From positions 248,001 through 312,000 of the forward strand of contig JAIXMO010000033.1 of NCBI GenBank assembly GCA_025677825.1: 64,000 bases of DNA, written 5' to 3'. Position numbers and translations under genes: made by a program. The notes under the pieces are model-generated. The model made no database searches and had not been told where the DNA came from. It was given only the letters and a program-made list of their open reading frames with translations. Shown in pieces: positions 44,985-57,756 of this stretch (positions are counted from its first letter, which is position 1; each line of letters opens with the position of its first letter). This DNA is from Helicostylum pulchrum. Taxonomy: Eukaryota > Mucoromycota > Mucoromycetes > Mucorales > Mucoraceae.

Positions 44985-46368
44985 TTATTGTTCCATCTTT
45001 TTTTCTAATCGATTTAAGCGTTCTTCCAAGTCAGAGAAATGATTTTTTGCGTGCTGAGTTAAGGAAGCGGTTAAAGCAGTACTTAAATTGACGTTTTGTT
45101 CGTTTAAAGAAATTTCTGGTGGTATAACCTCTGCTTCGTTTACGTATGGGATTTTATTTACAATTCCATCTGGTGCGTTCAAGAAATTTAGTACTTGAGT
45201 GTGATTTCTGCAAGAGAGAAAAAAAGAAAAAAAAAGTTAATATATGCGTTAAAAAAATAAGGGGCGGTTGGGGGGAGGAATCTGTTACTAGGTACTTTGT
45301 AATATGGTCAGCATAACCTAAATTTCCAATCAAGTGTTCTATCTTTGGTACATCCTCAACTGCTAATAATATCTTGTCTAATTCTTTCTTCATTATATCT
45401 GTTTTATATAGAATTTTGCTTTTGATTTCTTCCGAGTTAGCCTCTCTGATCTGCAATGAATTCACTTCAGATGGGTATATATTGTCTTTCTGGGATCGAT
45501 CCGCTATAACTAGTTCTATCAGATTTTTACCAAACATGTCGCGTACTGTCTCAACAACCATTGACGCGATCCTTTCTTTTTTCGACAATGGTAAGCCTAG
45601 CAACATATTTGATACTTTGTCTACTAGCGCATCATGATCGAATCCTCCAAGCTTACAATCTAAATTGTTTAAATCGCTAATATATTTTTCTTTTACAGGT
45701 TCATACTCTAGAATTGACTGTTCGTAAAATGATTGTAGTTCGGTTCGTACTCGATCTTTGCAATTTTCTATTTCCTGGATTAATTGCAGTCTGTCCGCTT
45801 TTTCAGAGTTTAGTTCAACTAATTCTTGTTTAATATGATTTACTTGTTGAAGATAAGGTTGCATATCAAATGCATTATCTACACTCATATCGTCTGGTGG
45901 TACTAGAGATTTATTTAATCTGCCTTCAATATTCGTAGCATCTACTAGTTTGCCAGTCATTTCTCTTATAATTCCATCTCGTAAATCATCAAGCCTATTC
46001 TATATATGTAAATACCATGCCCCTTTTTTTTTGGGTGACACCTTACCGTTGTCTTTTGACCTCACTAACTGAACGCATATCTTTCATAGCGTCCCCTAAA
46101 ATAATAAAAATACCGTTCATACAATGGACGTTGTGGTTGTCTAGAAATATAACTTACTTAGTCGTGTGCGTTCTTGGTCATCATATCGATTCAACTTTTT
46201 CAAGATTTGCTTTGAATCTCTGTAATGCCTGATCTTTTCTTTTTCAAGGCGAAGCGATCCAGCTATTACAATAGCCTCTTTAAACCTGTTTGTGGTTAGT
46301 AATTCAAGAAAACATATAGAGTTTGGTACTTACCGTGTAATGTAATCAGAAGAATCTTTTGAATCCAT
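44985..46368 (-). CDS. Coiled-coil protein of unknown function
   Basis: Exons 46368-46334, 46285-46158, 46095-46047, 45994-45296 and 45207-44985 join in frame to 377 aa. I do not recognise the family. The N-terminal 90 residues are charged helix (LRLEKEKIRHYRDSKQILKK, ERTRLRDAMKDMRSVSEVKR). Residues about 110-180 form a clear coiled coil (QQVNHIKQELVELNSEKADR, QLIQEIENCKDRVRTELQSF). A middle domain follows, with LSKKERIASMVVETVRDMF. The C-terminus is another heptad repeat (NHFSDLEERLNRLEKKMEQ). It has no membrane segment or signal peptide. Layout suggests a structural or scaffold subunit (kinetochore, septin/polarity or centrosome type), but this is inference without homology. Exon 3 is only 49 nt, and its downstream acceptor is the second AG of ATAGAATAG, chosen by phase. 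Confidence 0.75.
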
Positions 46369-48343
46369 ATTCGAAAGCAACCTATTTTTTTTCGTAAAAA
46401 AAAGCTTTTTTTTTTTATATGCCAAAAAAGGAGAGGCGATAGAAGCCCCGCTTACTGTTCACTCAGTTCCTGGCACGCAGCCACTAAAAAGAAACCAATA
46501 AAATCATCATCCTACTGCATACCCACTGTCCATTTCAGCTAAATAAAACTTCTGAGCATCGGTGACTACCCTTAAATAATGCAATCAATTACAATTTTTA
46601 ATCAATTATGAAACAGCAGAAATAATCTTCAATTGCGTTGAGAAGAAATCCCAACAATGACTAGGTTTTAAGCGTTACCCCTTTTTTTTAAGATGAGTCT
46701 CGTGTCACTTTACTCAACAAAGACAAAAGAAAATATTGATTCTGCTCCATATTCAATGATTATATCTTTTAATAATCCGTTCTGAAAGATGCAAGCACTG
46801 CTACAAAAAATAAATGTCATTATATTTTAAAATTGCATATTTGGTTTGAACTTTTTTCAGCACCTGCCCTTTGGCGTTATTTTTACTGCATGCTATGTGA
46901 TAAACTGAATAAGTGATTAATGTACTAACAGCACAATGCAGGAGAAAATAGTATTTATATCTGGTATGTACGATGAGAAACAGCTTGATAGTCTTTGTCG
47001 CCAATGTATAAAGATGAAGCGCTTCGATTTAAACGCACGGGCTTTTCTTTATTTGTTATCCAAACATTTCTCAGTGTTTATCATATAAGTAGGATGGTTA
47101 AAAGAGAAAGAAATCAATTGTAATTTCTAGTGTTTGATGAGGCTTTATTGTAACCAGGTTTCACCATGATTTTTTATTTATTTTTGGCTTAAGTTTTACT
47201 GGTTAATTGAACGTTCTATCCCCCAATTGCAGAACCAACACGAGCGTTTGCTAAAAAAAATCATTGTTTACACGTAAGTAGTCTTCTTTTTTTTATGAAC
47301 CAATGCATGTAACAATTGCATTATCTATTTCGTACTTGATTGCGCAACTCCGTCTGAGAAAAGCGATACAGTTTTCTTGAGGATCTTTCAATTTAATGTC
47401 TTACAAAAAAAACACATTAGTAAACTGAGTAACCCTTGGTGTGAGCAAGATACCATTATTTCTTGTTTTTCTTGTACTACAGAAGCATGATTGACTTTGA
47501 ACACTACAAACAAGTGTTTCGTTGAATGATTAAATATCACAAAGCATATAGTATTTACTTGTTTATTTTGGGTTTATTTGAGCAAGGTTACTACAAGTAA
47601 CAGTAGCACTTTTATAGAAAAGAAAGATATGGTATAGGCAAGCTTTTTTTAAAAAAATTCCCCGAATACGATCCCTCTTGTTTTCTTTAAGAAAAATGAG
47701 GGTTGAATAGAAGTGCATTCAACTAACCGCCGACCTTTTCCATCCTGAGGACGGCACATACTCAAAATATTGAGGGTAGGGCAGAATAAAAGTGCTGCCT
47801 GGTTATATACGCCATCACAGTCGCGATGGACCACATTTGAGCATTTGTAACAAGCGCTCTTATGCACGGCGGTTGCATTAAGAAGGGCAGTATCCTTTTG
47901 TACTGACATGAAAATAAAACAAAAACGATAGAAAAAAGTAGAATAATCAATATAAGATATAAGCTTTTTTAAAAGACGCTCATAAGAAAAAAACAATTCT
48001 AATGGTCACTAATGGTACGTGTTCTATACTTTTTGGCGTGTATCACATTTGTGTTTTCATTTTCATTATAAAAGGTTCGCTAAAAAGAAAGCGAGAAGTG
48101 TCATTAAAAAGTAAGCGAGAAGAAATCGCCAAAAGAAAGCGAGAAAGATAAAGAAAAGAAAATTAGGTTTTTTTTCTTTTTTTTTTTCTCCTCCTTCTGT
48201 ATTTGAGCAAGCAAATAGAAATCATGTATTCCTGTACAATCGGAACGAAAGAGTGCAATATATAAAGAAACAACTCCGTTTTGGACCTCCCTTTCCCTCT
48301 TCTTCTTTTTTTACTTTTTTATTATTATTATTATAAAAGATTT
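46369..48343. other. Long intergenic interval
   Basis: About 2 kb with no convincing gene. Short frames on the minus strand near 47,650-48,000 have random composition. Near 48,076-48,150 the motif AAAGCGAGAA recurs several times (an imperfect tandem of about 25-35 bp). T-rich tracts occur before the next gene. Confidence 0.4.
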
Positions 48344-51300
48344 ATGGAACCTACGATAGAAGAAGCACTTGTGTCAGAATGGACAACAGCAGTTGAAGCA
48401 CTTGATACAGATAGTATCCAAGAATTATTTGACATTCAACCTAGTTTATTATGGACACCATTAAAACCATTAGGTCATCTCGAAACTGATTTCGCTCACT
48501 TTATTGGACGCTTAAAAGAACACAAGATATTAGGTACCAGTATTCGACCTGTGTACGCGCTTCACCATATACTTTATGACTATGGTGTACCTGATGATGA
48601 GTGGGCACCTGAGCGTATTGAACTTGTAGACTTCGTATTAAAGGTAAAAAGAAAAAGAAAAAATTTTAAATAAAAAATAGGGCATTGTTACACTAGATGA
48701 ATAAACACTCTAGTTTAAATAGAATACAAAAGGAAATGAATTGAATACCTGTTTTTGGGGAGAGGAAGAAAATACGGTAATGCATTTAGCTTACTTTATC
48801 CAACAACCCGAGTTAATCCAACAATTAAAAGAGTATGGAGCCTTAGAAACAATCACCAACAAGTTGGATCATTTACCTACAATTCAACCCCAAGTAAAAT
48901 TATTAATTAGTAAACCAGCGCCCAAAGAACGTGTCTTGGCCACCAATAATGCGTCCGACCGATTTAAGCGATTACGTGAGTTGGCTGAATCTCCCAACTT
49001 GAACAAACCCGCTACCACCGAAAGACAAAACTCCACACGACGATACTTTCAACCTGGTCATCTTGAAGAAAGAAGACGTCGTGTTCTCAGTGAAGAAGAA
49101 CAAGCAGAACTAGATAAAAAGAATTTATTACGTCAAAAGGAAGTCGACCAACTGGCACAACGATCTGCAGTCAAGAATAATCCATTATTTATAAAATTTG
49201 AAGAGGAACGCTTATTAAAAGAACAAAAACAGGCAAAACGAACACCGTCCATTACCGCCGCTTCGGCAGTAAGAGATCGAAAGAAGTTACTGGGTGCTGC
49301 CGATCAAATTAGACGTACCTCGAGAGTGATTAATTCGCTAAAGGATAGATCATATGTTACAACTAGTGTCTTTCGACAGACGCAGGAGACTGAACCCACT
49401 GTACATCATACCGGAAATACTTTACACGTTCCTACATTAGCTCAATTAAGAGCTGGATCGCCTAATCCTAATTTGAGTCCTAGTGTTAGTCCTAGTGTCA
49501 GTCCTAGTGTCAGTCCTTATGTTAGTCCTCATACTAGTGATAACGAAGAAGAAGAAGAAGATGATGATGACGAACAAAAGAAGACACCAAAAACAATCGA
49601 GGCAATTGAAACACCAAAGAAAATTGAAGAGGTAAAAGACCAAGTCGACGTTACGCCTAAAGAAACAGATACTGTCATCAACGTGGCTGACAGATTAATA
49701 GATGATAAAAAATCGAACGAAAAAAGACCTGAAAACAGTGCTAGTAACAATGATAAACGTGGTGTGACAGACGACGAATTAGAGTCACTTTCCGTGGGAC
49801 GATTAGGGGAGCGCGAGCTAAACGACCAATCCAAAAAAACCAAGAAAGAGATTGATATTGCGCTAAATAAGGTCAAGGATATTGTTAATGTGCATGAACG
49901 TTTATTTGATGAAAATGATGTTGAAATCGTACCTGTTGGAAAAAAATTCGCTGTTTGGAAAAAGGATGAAGACAGTGGTACCAATTCAGGTGAGACAGAT
50001 ATATATTTTTTAAAATGAAAAAACCAAAAAAAAAAAAAAGCTAATATAAAAATAAAAAATTCTAGATGATTCTTCAAGCTCTGTTAAGCGAGTGCCTAAA
50101 GAAACTATATCTGAAAAACAACCTTTGGATGATGAAACAAAGGATCTTGAATTAAAGCAAAAGGAAGGTTCTCTTGAGCAAGTAAACCAAAGCCTTGTTG
50201 CTGAAAATCCAGAACCATCATCAACAACCGCAATAAAAGAGAAATCTACTGTTGAAGTTAATAATATTACCCAAAAGAGCGAAACAAGCCCTAAACAGAA
50301 ATCAGAAACTTTATCATCAACAAATAACGCCACTTCATTAGACAAACACACATCATCTGAGGAAAAGGCTAAACTGACGAAACCTTCTTCTACTGCAGCA
50401 GCCAAAGAACTACCAAAAGAATCCTTCGTTGTAAAAGGCAGAGTTCTTTTAGTAGACGAACAGGCTGCACTTAATGACCAAAATTCGTCTGTATCTGCAA
50501 AGGAAAAAACAGAATACAGCTATCAGTACAAGAATGTGGCAAAAGATGAGCCAGTGACTGTAGTTGATACCGTAACGAAAGATTATAAACCCGTGGGCGG
50601 TGATCAATTAAAAGAGACGGAAAAGACCCGAGCCGTGTCTGATAATAAAGCAGCCGTTGTTACCACACCAAAGGATTCTAGTAGTCAATTGAAAGAGACA
50701 GAAAAGAAACGTTCGTTATCTGATAATACAACAACTGCTCCTAGTATAGTATCTGCTAGTGTCTCTGCATTAAACGATCGCCAGGCAAACGATACATTGA
50801 ACAATAAATTATCAGAAAAAGAAACATCTCGTTATATCCCTAATGACACATCCATTGCATCCAAGTCAGTAACAAACGATGCAACATTTGGGAACACTTT
50901 GAAAGATACCGAAAAGCCACAATTGATCAGTACTGCTAAAGTCGCTACTTCCGGTGTAATCGGTGCTGTGGTTGTGAACGAACTTGTCTCGTCGGACGCC
51001 TACTCTTCAACAGATAGCGACTCTTCTGTAATTGTAGATACGCCTGTAGACGGTAAACCAGTTTCAGGTACTATTCAAATGCAAAGCAGCCTAGATCAAA
51101 TCAACGACATATCTCCAAAAGAAAAGAGTGAACTTGATGTCAGTTCTATGACTGATACTACCACACGTTCGATTGCATTACCTCTTGACGATAATCAACT
51201 ACAGGCCAATGATCGAAAGATATCTACGCCGTTATTTGACGACGAAATAAACGCTTCAGAGGATATACCTGGTCATGCAAACGAAGACGATGATATGGTC

Positions 51301-54271
51301 ACGTCTTCCTTTTTAGACGACCTTACGTTTGAAGACGACATTGTACCATCGATGCAAACAGACGGTGCTTCCAACCAACAACCTAAATCACTTGTAGAAA
51401 ACGGGACTTCTCCTATACCAACATTAACGAATCAAATTGAATCGAATCATGAGAAGTTAAGTCGTACAATGGTTGAACCTACTCCTCAATACGAAGGTAC
51501 GATAAAAAAAGATTAAATAAAAAAAAAAGTAAAAGAAAAACTAACATTAACTTTAGATACATCTTCAGATGATGACGATTATAATGATGCAACACATACC
51601 CAATCTATAGACAAAGGCTCTAAGAGCACAGATACACTTTACACCAATACATTTAATTCCCTTGGATTCAATCATCCTAAAGAAGAAGAAGCTAGTCGAG
51701 TACTTCACCTTGAGCTTAATACCAATAAAAGTCAAATGATGATAGAAGAAGAAAGCGATGAAGACGAAGCAACAACGCCTACTTTAGCAAACCCATACCA
51801 AAAAAAGATGGCAGAAGAAGAAAGCAGTAGTGAGGATGACGAAGATGATGAGAGTCGGCAAGAATGGCAATCTGCTTATAATGGTTTGGTAGCAGATCAG
51901 CAGCAACTTGAGTTTGAGGACGATGTCTTGCAACATCAGCAACGTAGAGAATTACGCGGTAGAGAGTCCATGTCTTCTGATTTAGACGAGACCAGTATCC
52001 TTCAAACGCTGTCTTATCAAAATGAAAGTAGGGCAAGTAAGTGGGGTAGCAAAAGGCAGAGTGGAAGTCAGCGTAATCATTGGTCTGTAGGCATACAAGA
52101 TGCAACCATGAAGCGAGAATCTATGCTGAGTAAAAGTGAAAGTATAGCTGCATCCAGTGAAGCAGGAAGTGAACAATGGTTTGATCCTGAAGAAACATGG
52201 AACGAACAAGAAGAATTGAGAAGACAATCCGTGCTAGTTAGCGGATTCCATGCCGCACAGGAAGAAGAATCGTACGATAATGACTATTATTACCGACACA
52301 GTGGATCTTCCATCAATACCAACTCAGAAACCTATTCATATAAAAACTCTAACTCCACCGAAAATACTGCATTAGATGAAGAAGATGAAGATGAAGATGA
52401 ACGTAAACAAAACGATTTATATCGACAAGAAATATTAGAGGAGGAAGATGATTACTATTCCACTAATCTCCATACCATTAATAACGCATCCAAGACACGA
52501 GGAGAAAGTAGTTATTACCATGGAGGACAAACAGACAATGAACAAGAGGAAGGAGAGATTGTTGTATTTATGGATCAATTCTCTTCGCCACCTGAACCCG
52601 TCAAGACGAGACAAATGCAATCAAATCAAGCATCTGAAGGTATTACTGCTTCATTTTATAATAACAGTAGTTCAACAGCCCATATTATTGAACAACCAAA
52701 GCCAGTTACCATCACCAACTTTTCCACATCCACTTTATCTGTAAATAACCAACGAGAAGATGATGAAATTTCATTGATCAAGGTACCCTCTCGTACCGTA
52801 GCTATTGCCGAAGCCGGTAGTAAACAAGAGTACGTTCCTCATGACCCCGATAACCCACGTGTGGAAGATATTTCGCATTATATGAATAAGCTACCTACAT
52901 TTGAAAAGGGAAATACAGATACCGCCGTACATGGTGGATCTGCATTTGATACATCCGCCGCAGATACAGTCAGTGACAATGAACCCACCGTCGTAAAACG
53001 AGTCATCTCTACCAGCCAACAAAACGGTCAACCATTAGAACAAAGTCGTGGTATTCCTAACGCTCATGAAATCAATACCGAGTTTAGTATGTTTGTAGAT
53101 AAACGAATCAGTAATGAAGATCATCCTTACAAGGTATCCATGTCTTCTATCGACGCTTCCAGGTTTGGAAAAATGTATATTGGCGTTAGTGGAGCTCATA
53201 ATATGCTGTTACCGTTACCAAAAGAAATTACATATGTAAGATGTGTCATTAGTGATGGTGAGTATGAGTACATGTCCAGGTACGAGATCCTGGGGCCCCA
53301 GATATTAATGGATTATGAGTGTATCATTGATACAAAGCCTGGTATGATCATTACTGTCTCGCTGCATGTACGACCTGATTATCATGTTAAACCAAGAACG
53401 GGTTGGAGTCGATGGTTTACGTCTATTCGAAAGCAAAAGGAACATTTATCGGGATATGTGCACCCAGAGGATGGAGCAATTGGACAGACGCGATTTGCAG
53501 TAGATCATATGGTACCTGGATGTCATAAAAAGACGTACGAAGCACACTTTGATTGTTTTAATTCGTGGTATGCTAGAACAAATCGAGAGAGAGCAAGACG
53601 TGAACAGTTTGGTGATGATGAAGATTTCTTAAAGATTGTTGGTAAATTAAATGTCGAAATGTTATATTTACCTGTATCCAATCCATCCGTGGTAAAAAAA
53701 TTAATATTGTATTTGTTTGCTACTGAAAAAATTTTATTAATTATTTATGTGTGTGTAGCCTGTACCGAGAAGTTTAAGAGAATGTGATTTAACTTTAAAG
53801 ATTCGACAATGGCATGATACTTGTTGGCAGAGTGGGTACTTATCGACAAGACGTCAAGGATTAAAGGTAAATTTATAAACTACGAAAAAAAAGGTTTTTT
53901 TTTTCTAATAAAAAAAAAAACTTTACGAATAGATCTGGGAACGACATTATTATCGATTAATTGGTAGCCAACTGATCGGATATACATCAGATGGGTTAGA
54001 TAGACAAGTATGGGATCACTATAATATGTCAGACGTGTTACAACTTAGTGCAGCAGCGGACAAAGTGATTGTGACATTATTAGAAGACGATGAAAAAGTA
54101 TTTAGTCAAGAATCAATTCATGCAGAAAACCACAAAGGATTTTTCCGACTTGCATTTCCAGATTATCACTTGGATTGTGTCAGTGATGATTTAGAAGAAA
54201 GTGAAGAATGGGTAAAGACATTGAAATCAATGATTGGGCGTGTACCTTTACGTCTCCCATTTTCAGATTAA
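48344..54271 (+). CDS. Bud4/anillin-like cytokinesis scaffold with C-terminal PH domain
   Basis: Exons 48344-48643, 48723-49989, 50066-51496, 51557-53691, 53759-53866 and 53933-54271 join in frame to 1859 aa. Bud4/Mid2/anillin proteins organise septin rings and the division site at the cell cortex. The C-terminus shows an anillin-type domain (about residues 1524-1715: FGKMYIGVSGAHNMLLPLPK, IDTKPGMIITVSLHVRPD) followed by a PH domain (about 1740-1855: WQSGYLSTRRQGLKIWERHY, then LDCVSDDLEESEEWVKTLKS). The middle is a long disordered Ser/Thr/Asp/Glu-rich region with a Ser-Pro repeat (SPSVSPSVSPSVSPYVSP near residue 350). The first 160 residues look like degenerate ankyrin repeats (VMHLAYFIQQPELIQQLKEY). 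The ATG at 48,344 is the first in frame. An N-terminal ankyrin-like part is not something I know from yeast Bud4. The fusion of all six exons rests on consistent phases and continuous orientation. Confidence 0.85.
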
Positions 54272-54297
54272 ACAATAATAAAAAAAAAGTATTTTAT

Positions 54298-55047
54298 TTA
54301 AGCACCTTTGTACTTGTACTTGGATTTTTCTAGTTCGTCTAAACCTTCTTGTACTTGATTGATCATGTAAAGAGCAGTATAAAACATACCCAACACTAAA
54401 AGAGGTACAGACCAATAAATAAATTCAATCATAGACCCTCCGTAGAGTAATGACATGCATGGTGCCATAAAGCCAGTGATGATGGATGAAAGGACAACGC
54501 CTGAGGTATATTGATCTTTTAAGCTTAAACTTTCTAATAATCCGAAAATATTCATTTTGCACTTGATTACAAGAGCAAAAATGGATGTACCGATTGATAC
54601 AATACTGGATAAAGCAGCTAATGTAGGTATTGGTAATACACTTGCAGTAGGCGTAGAGAATACTTGGGATATAGGGATAATAGGGGTATCGCTTTGGAAT
54701 AAGATATGAAAAAAGCTAACATAAAACTTGTTTAAAAAAAAGGTTTTCTTTTGCAAAGGTTATTTAAACTTACAGAGCAGAGGCAATACATCCAATAATA
54801 ATCAGTCCTCGCTATTTATAAAAAGGTAAATAACAGTAGCTTTTACTTTTTATATACAACTTACTTGGATAGTGAGATTAGCTGTGTTGTTTTGATCGCG
54901 AAGAGTTTGAAGTAGTTGTTCTTGCTCTTTAATTATATTTTAGTTTAGAAGCGTAATAAAACTTTTCTTTTCTGGTTTACCTTGTTCGTCTAAAAACTCT
55001 GCTTCATCCTCGACATTTCTGTTTTTTCTGTTATGTAAACCTTCCAT
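54298..55047 (-). CDS. Small multi-pass membrane protein of unknown function
   Basis: Exons 55047-54981, 54926-54865, 54811-54774 and 54715-54298 join in frame to 194 aa. An acidic N-terminus (RKNRNVEDEAEFLDEQ) and an amphipathic coil (EQEQLLQTLRDQNNTANL) precede four hydrophobic stretches (RGLIIIGCIASALFFHILF; LAALSSIVSIGTSIFALVI; a Gly/Met-rich pair ending SLLYGG; IYWSVPLLVLGMFYTALYMI). The end is basic (KSKYKYKGA), pointing to a cytosolic C-terminus. I do not recognise the family. Its stop is only 26 bp from the stop of the Bud4-like gene, so the two convergent 3' ends must overlap in transcript space. Exon 3 is only 38 nt. Confidence 0.72.
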
Positions 55048-55782
55048 CTTAAGTACGAATAAATAAAAGAAGATTCTGTCCCAGAGCCGAATCTTTTTAT
55101 TTATTTTTGGTTCCGAAAAAGCGTCATTTGAATAAACTATTTCTGGATGGTTTGATACATAAATGCTGTATTTAGGTAAAATAGGCTGTATTTCCTTTTC
55201 ATTATTCGATGAATGCTGGTGAATGCTGGTAAATATAAGCTGCTCTTGGAGTATTTTTTTTCTCGACAAAGCATACTAATTTTGGTCTGTACTGGTTCAT
55301 TATACGGGACTACAAGACTCGTTTTCCTTTCACTCACGTCTCTTGTAACCACATTCTTATGTTGGGCGGATCTATCTACGTAAATTATAGCACATGCTTC
55401 GATAATGATATAACTCTTTGCTGTCCAGTAACTTTTTTTTTTTTTTCGGCATCAATTATGCTGGAAGGATCATGCAGGATTTTTTATTTTTCACGTGTTT
55501 TCAGCAATTTTTTTGACTTTCTTGCGTGAACAGATTGCTGACGTGTATAAATAAATCACATGAGCAAACAAGAGCCTATTTTATCAACCTATTTATTTTA
55601 TTTTATTTTTATGCACCTATTTTCTTTATTCATTTTTATCGTGTATTCCTGTAAGTATTTTTTTATGTAAGCATCTTTTTAGAGTATATATCTTATTTTA
55701 TTTTATTATTCAGCGTTTTTTGCTTTCCTTCTTAAACCGATCGCCGTGTTTAAGAGTACTTCTTGTTGCGAGTATTCCAAAT
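55048..55782. other. Intergenic region between divergent genes
   Basis: This is a shared upstream region between the minus-strand membrane protein and the plus-strand microexon gene. It is AT-rich with a T-run at 55,433-55,446 and no coding region. It may act as a bidirectional promoter, but no motif is assigned. Confidence 0.4.
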
Positions 55783-57654
55783 ATGGTCCATCCGACTGTG
55801 ATATCGTATAGATATCGGTCTACTTCTTCTTGGTACTTTATAAAGGTATGTAAAAAATAATTCACTACACTTTTTGTTCTAGACGTGTAAATAGAACATG
55901 TATCAAGAGCTCTTCTATATTTTTTTTTAAAAAAAAAAGAACTTTACTATAACATCCTTTACAATAGGTCCTAATTTATAAGAAGAGACGAGGTTCGGCT
56001 ATTCGTCGCTCTCGTTTACGAGTTCGTCTATTCGTTGACTCTTGTCCAGGTGCACTTCGTTGTGCACGCCCTAGACCTCTCCGCTTTTCTGGATGTTCTT
56101 CTTCTTTCCGTTTCTCTTCCTCTTTGGCTGAGTACCAGAAAGCGTTCTGTTGTCCTCAGCTGCCTCTAGGTTTGCAACTAGACCCATTAAAAATATTTTC
56201 GTATTCTAAACGCGTTCATAATAGTAATGTTGTCAACAACAACGCCCCGGCTGTAAGCAACTTCAGTTGTAAAAAAGTAAAAACTACTATTACGGTAAAT
56301 TGGAATTTGTATTGCAAATAAACGTAAAGACGTATTGATTTTTATTCTGACTATAGCCTGCGAAGAGAGGTGGAGAGGAGGTATACATCTATCTATTTTC
56401 CTAATATAAATGCTAACTTCGTATTTCTTGTTCGAGCCAGATACTAGAAGGCGGGGATAAAGTAAGTAGTTTAAAAAACATTAACCATCCCTATCAAAGA
56501 GAAAAAAAACTCACTCTTATCTTAAATTCTTATAGCACCAAAAAATTTCAGATGTAAGTACATCCTTTCACAAGCATTTTATATACATACTATAATTGTG
56601 GATCTAAATATTCATAACCTTTGATTATTAACACACTTAACCACGTAGGATCCTTTTAACAATAAGGAGGTAAATGCTGATGAGGAAGACGAAGAGGAGA
56701 CTGACGACAATGAGGAGGACGAAATCGAAGATGGCGATGTACCACTGGATATAGAAAAAAATCTCATCATTAATGATATCAACATTTCTGTTAAAATTAA
56801 CGAGTGTGTTAGAGCTTCCTCACATATTGATAAACTCGAGAACCAGGAGTAAGTTATACATTGAATGTGATATATACACGCTATATATTCACACTTTTTG
56901 ATTATTATTTTGTAGTCTGCTTTGCTGCTTTATTTTGACAAGTACATATTTACTACAGGTAAATCTATACCGCGTGTATTTTCCCTATTTTACCATCATC
57001 TGATTCAACTGTCATTGAAATCTTCTCATTCATATAAGTAGACATTCTTATTCCTTTCAAATAATAAAATCTTTTGCTTTACTTTTAACAATTTTATTGG
57101 CTTATTAATATATTAGCAAATATATCAGAATGTACTGTATATTATAGTACTCATCGATATTTTCAGTTTATTAAGATACAATATAATCGATAATACGCCT
57201 GACTCTTCTTCTTATGTCAAAGATCTCTTGGGTAAAGAGTGGGAGTTGTTCTCTGCTTCTCTTGTACAGTATTATTCACTTTATAATGATGTCAGCCGTA
57301 TCAAAAATAAGGTCGATACAATCACTTTTAACTGCGTAAGTCTACAAAATATTCATACATTCATCACCCATACTTATATAACCTTTCTAGAGAACATTAA
57401 GTAGTCTGTTAGTCTCTTATAAAGAGAAAAAAGCAGCGATAAAATTACAAAGCTGTCCGGATATAAAACAAGCATTAAAAGTTATAAAAATTTTGTAAGT
57501 ATGAAGAGTTACTCACTGCATTTGCTAAAAATGTTGTCTCTGACTGACATTTTGTTATTTATACAGTACTGCGCTTAAAATACGAAATAAAAATCATGTT
57601 ACTGATAAAAGGCAAACCGAAATGGGATATATTATACTGTACTTATTTTATTAG
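55783..57654 (+). CDS. Unknown protein gene with three consecutive microexons
   Basis: The proposed exons are 55783-55845, 55968-56294, 56357-56380 (24 nt), 56441-56461 (21 nt), 56536-56553 (18 nt), 56649-56848, 57167-57335, 57391-57494 and 57567-57654. All phases agree, giving 337 aa. The N-terminal part is basic (KKRRGSAIRRSRLRVRLF). The microexons read PAKRGGEE, ILEGGDK and HQKISD. An acidic block follows (NADEEDEEETDDNEEDEIED), then a helical C-terminal region (VKDLLGKEWELFSASLVQYY; CPDIKQALKVIKIL). The 318-nt intron before exon 7 is much longer than the rest. It contains a possible extra exon (56916-56958) that would break the frame downstream if included. If the microexons are not used, exon 2 reads to a stop at 56,321 (138 aa). 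I do not recognise the family. Expression data would decide the model. Confidence 0.5.
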
Positions 57655-57717
57655 AGTGTACTAGAATAAAATAAATAAATAATGCCTACAACGTTATCAC
57701 TACTGAAACCATGTCTC

Positions 57718-57756
<39 letters not shown>

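Noticed and set aside
48076..48150. Recurring AAAGCGAGAA motif upstream of the Bud4-like gene as a possible binding-site cluster
   Set aside because: Only a few imperfect copies within 75 bp in a purine-rich tract; not enough to call a regulatory array.
49446..50405. Minus-strand frames of up to 182 codons inside the Bud4-like gene
   Set aside because: Ser/Phe-rich reverse translations of a Glu/Lys-rich disordered region; no independent gene evidence.
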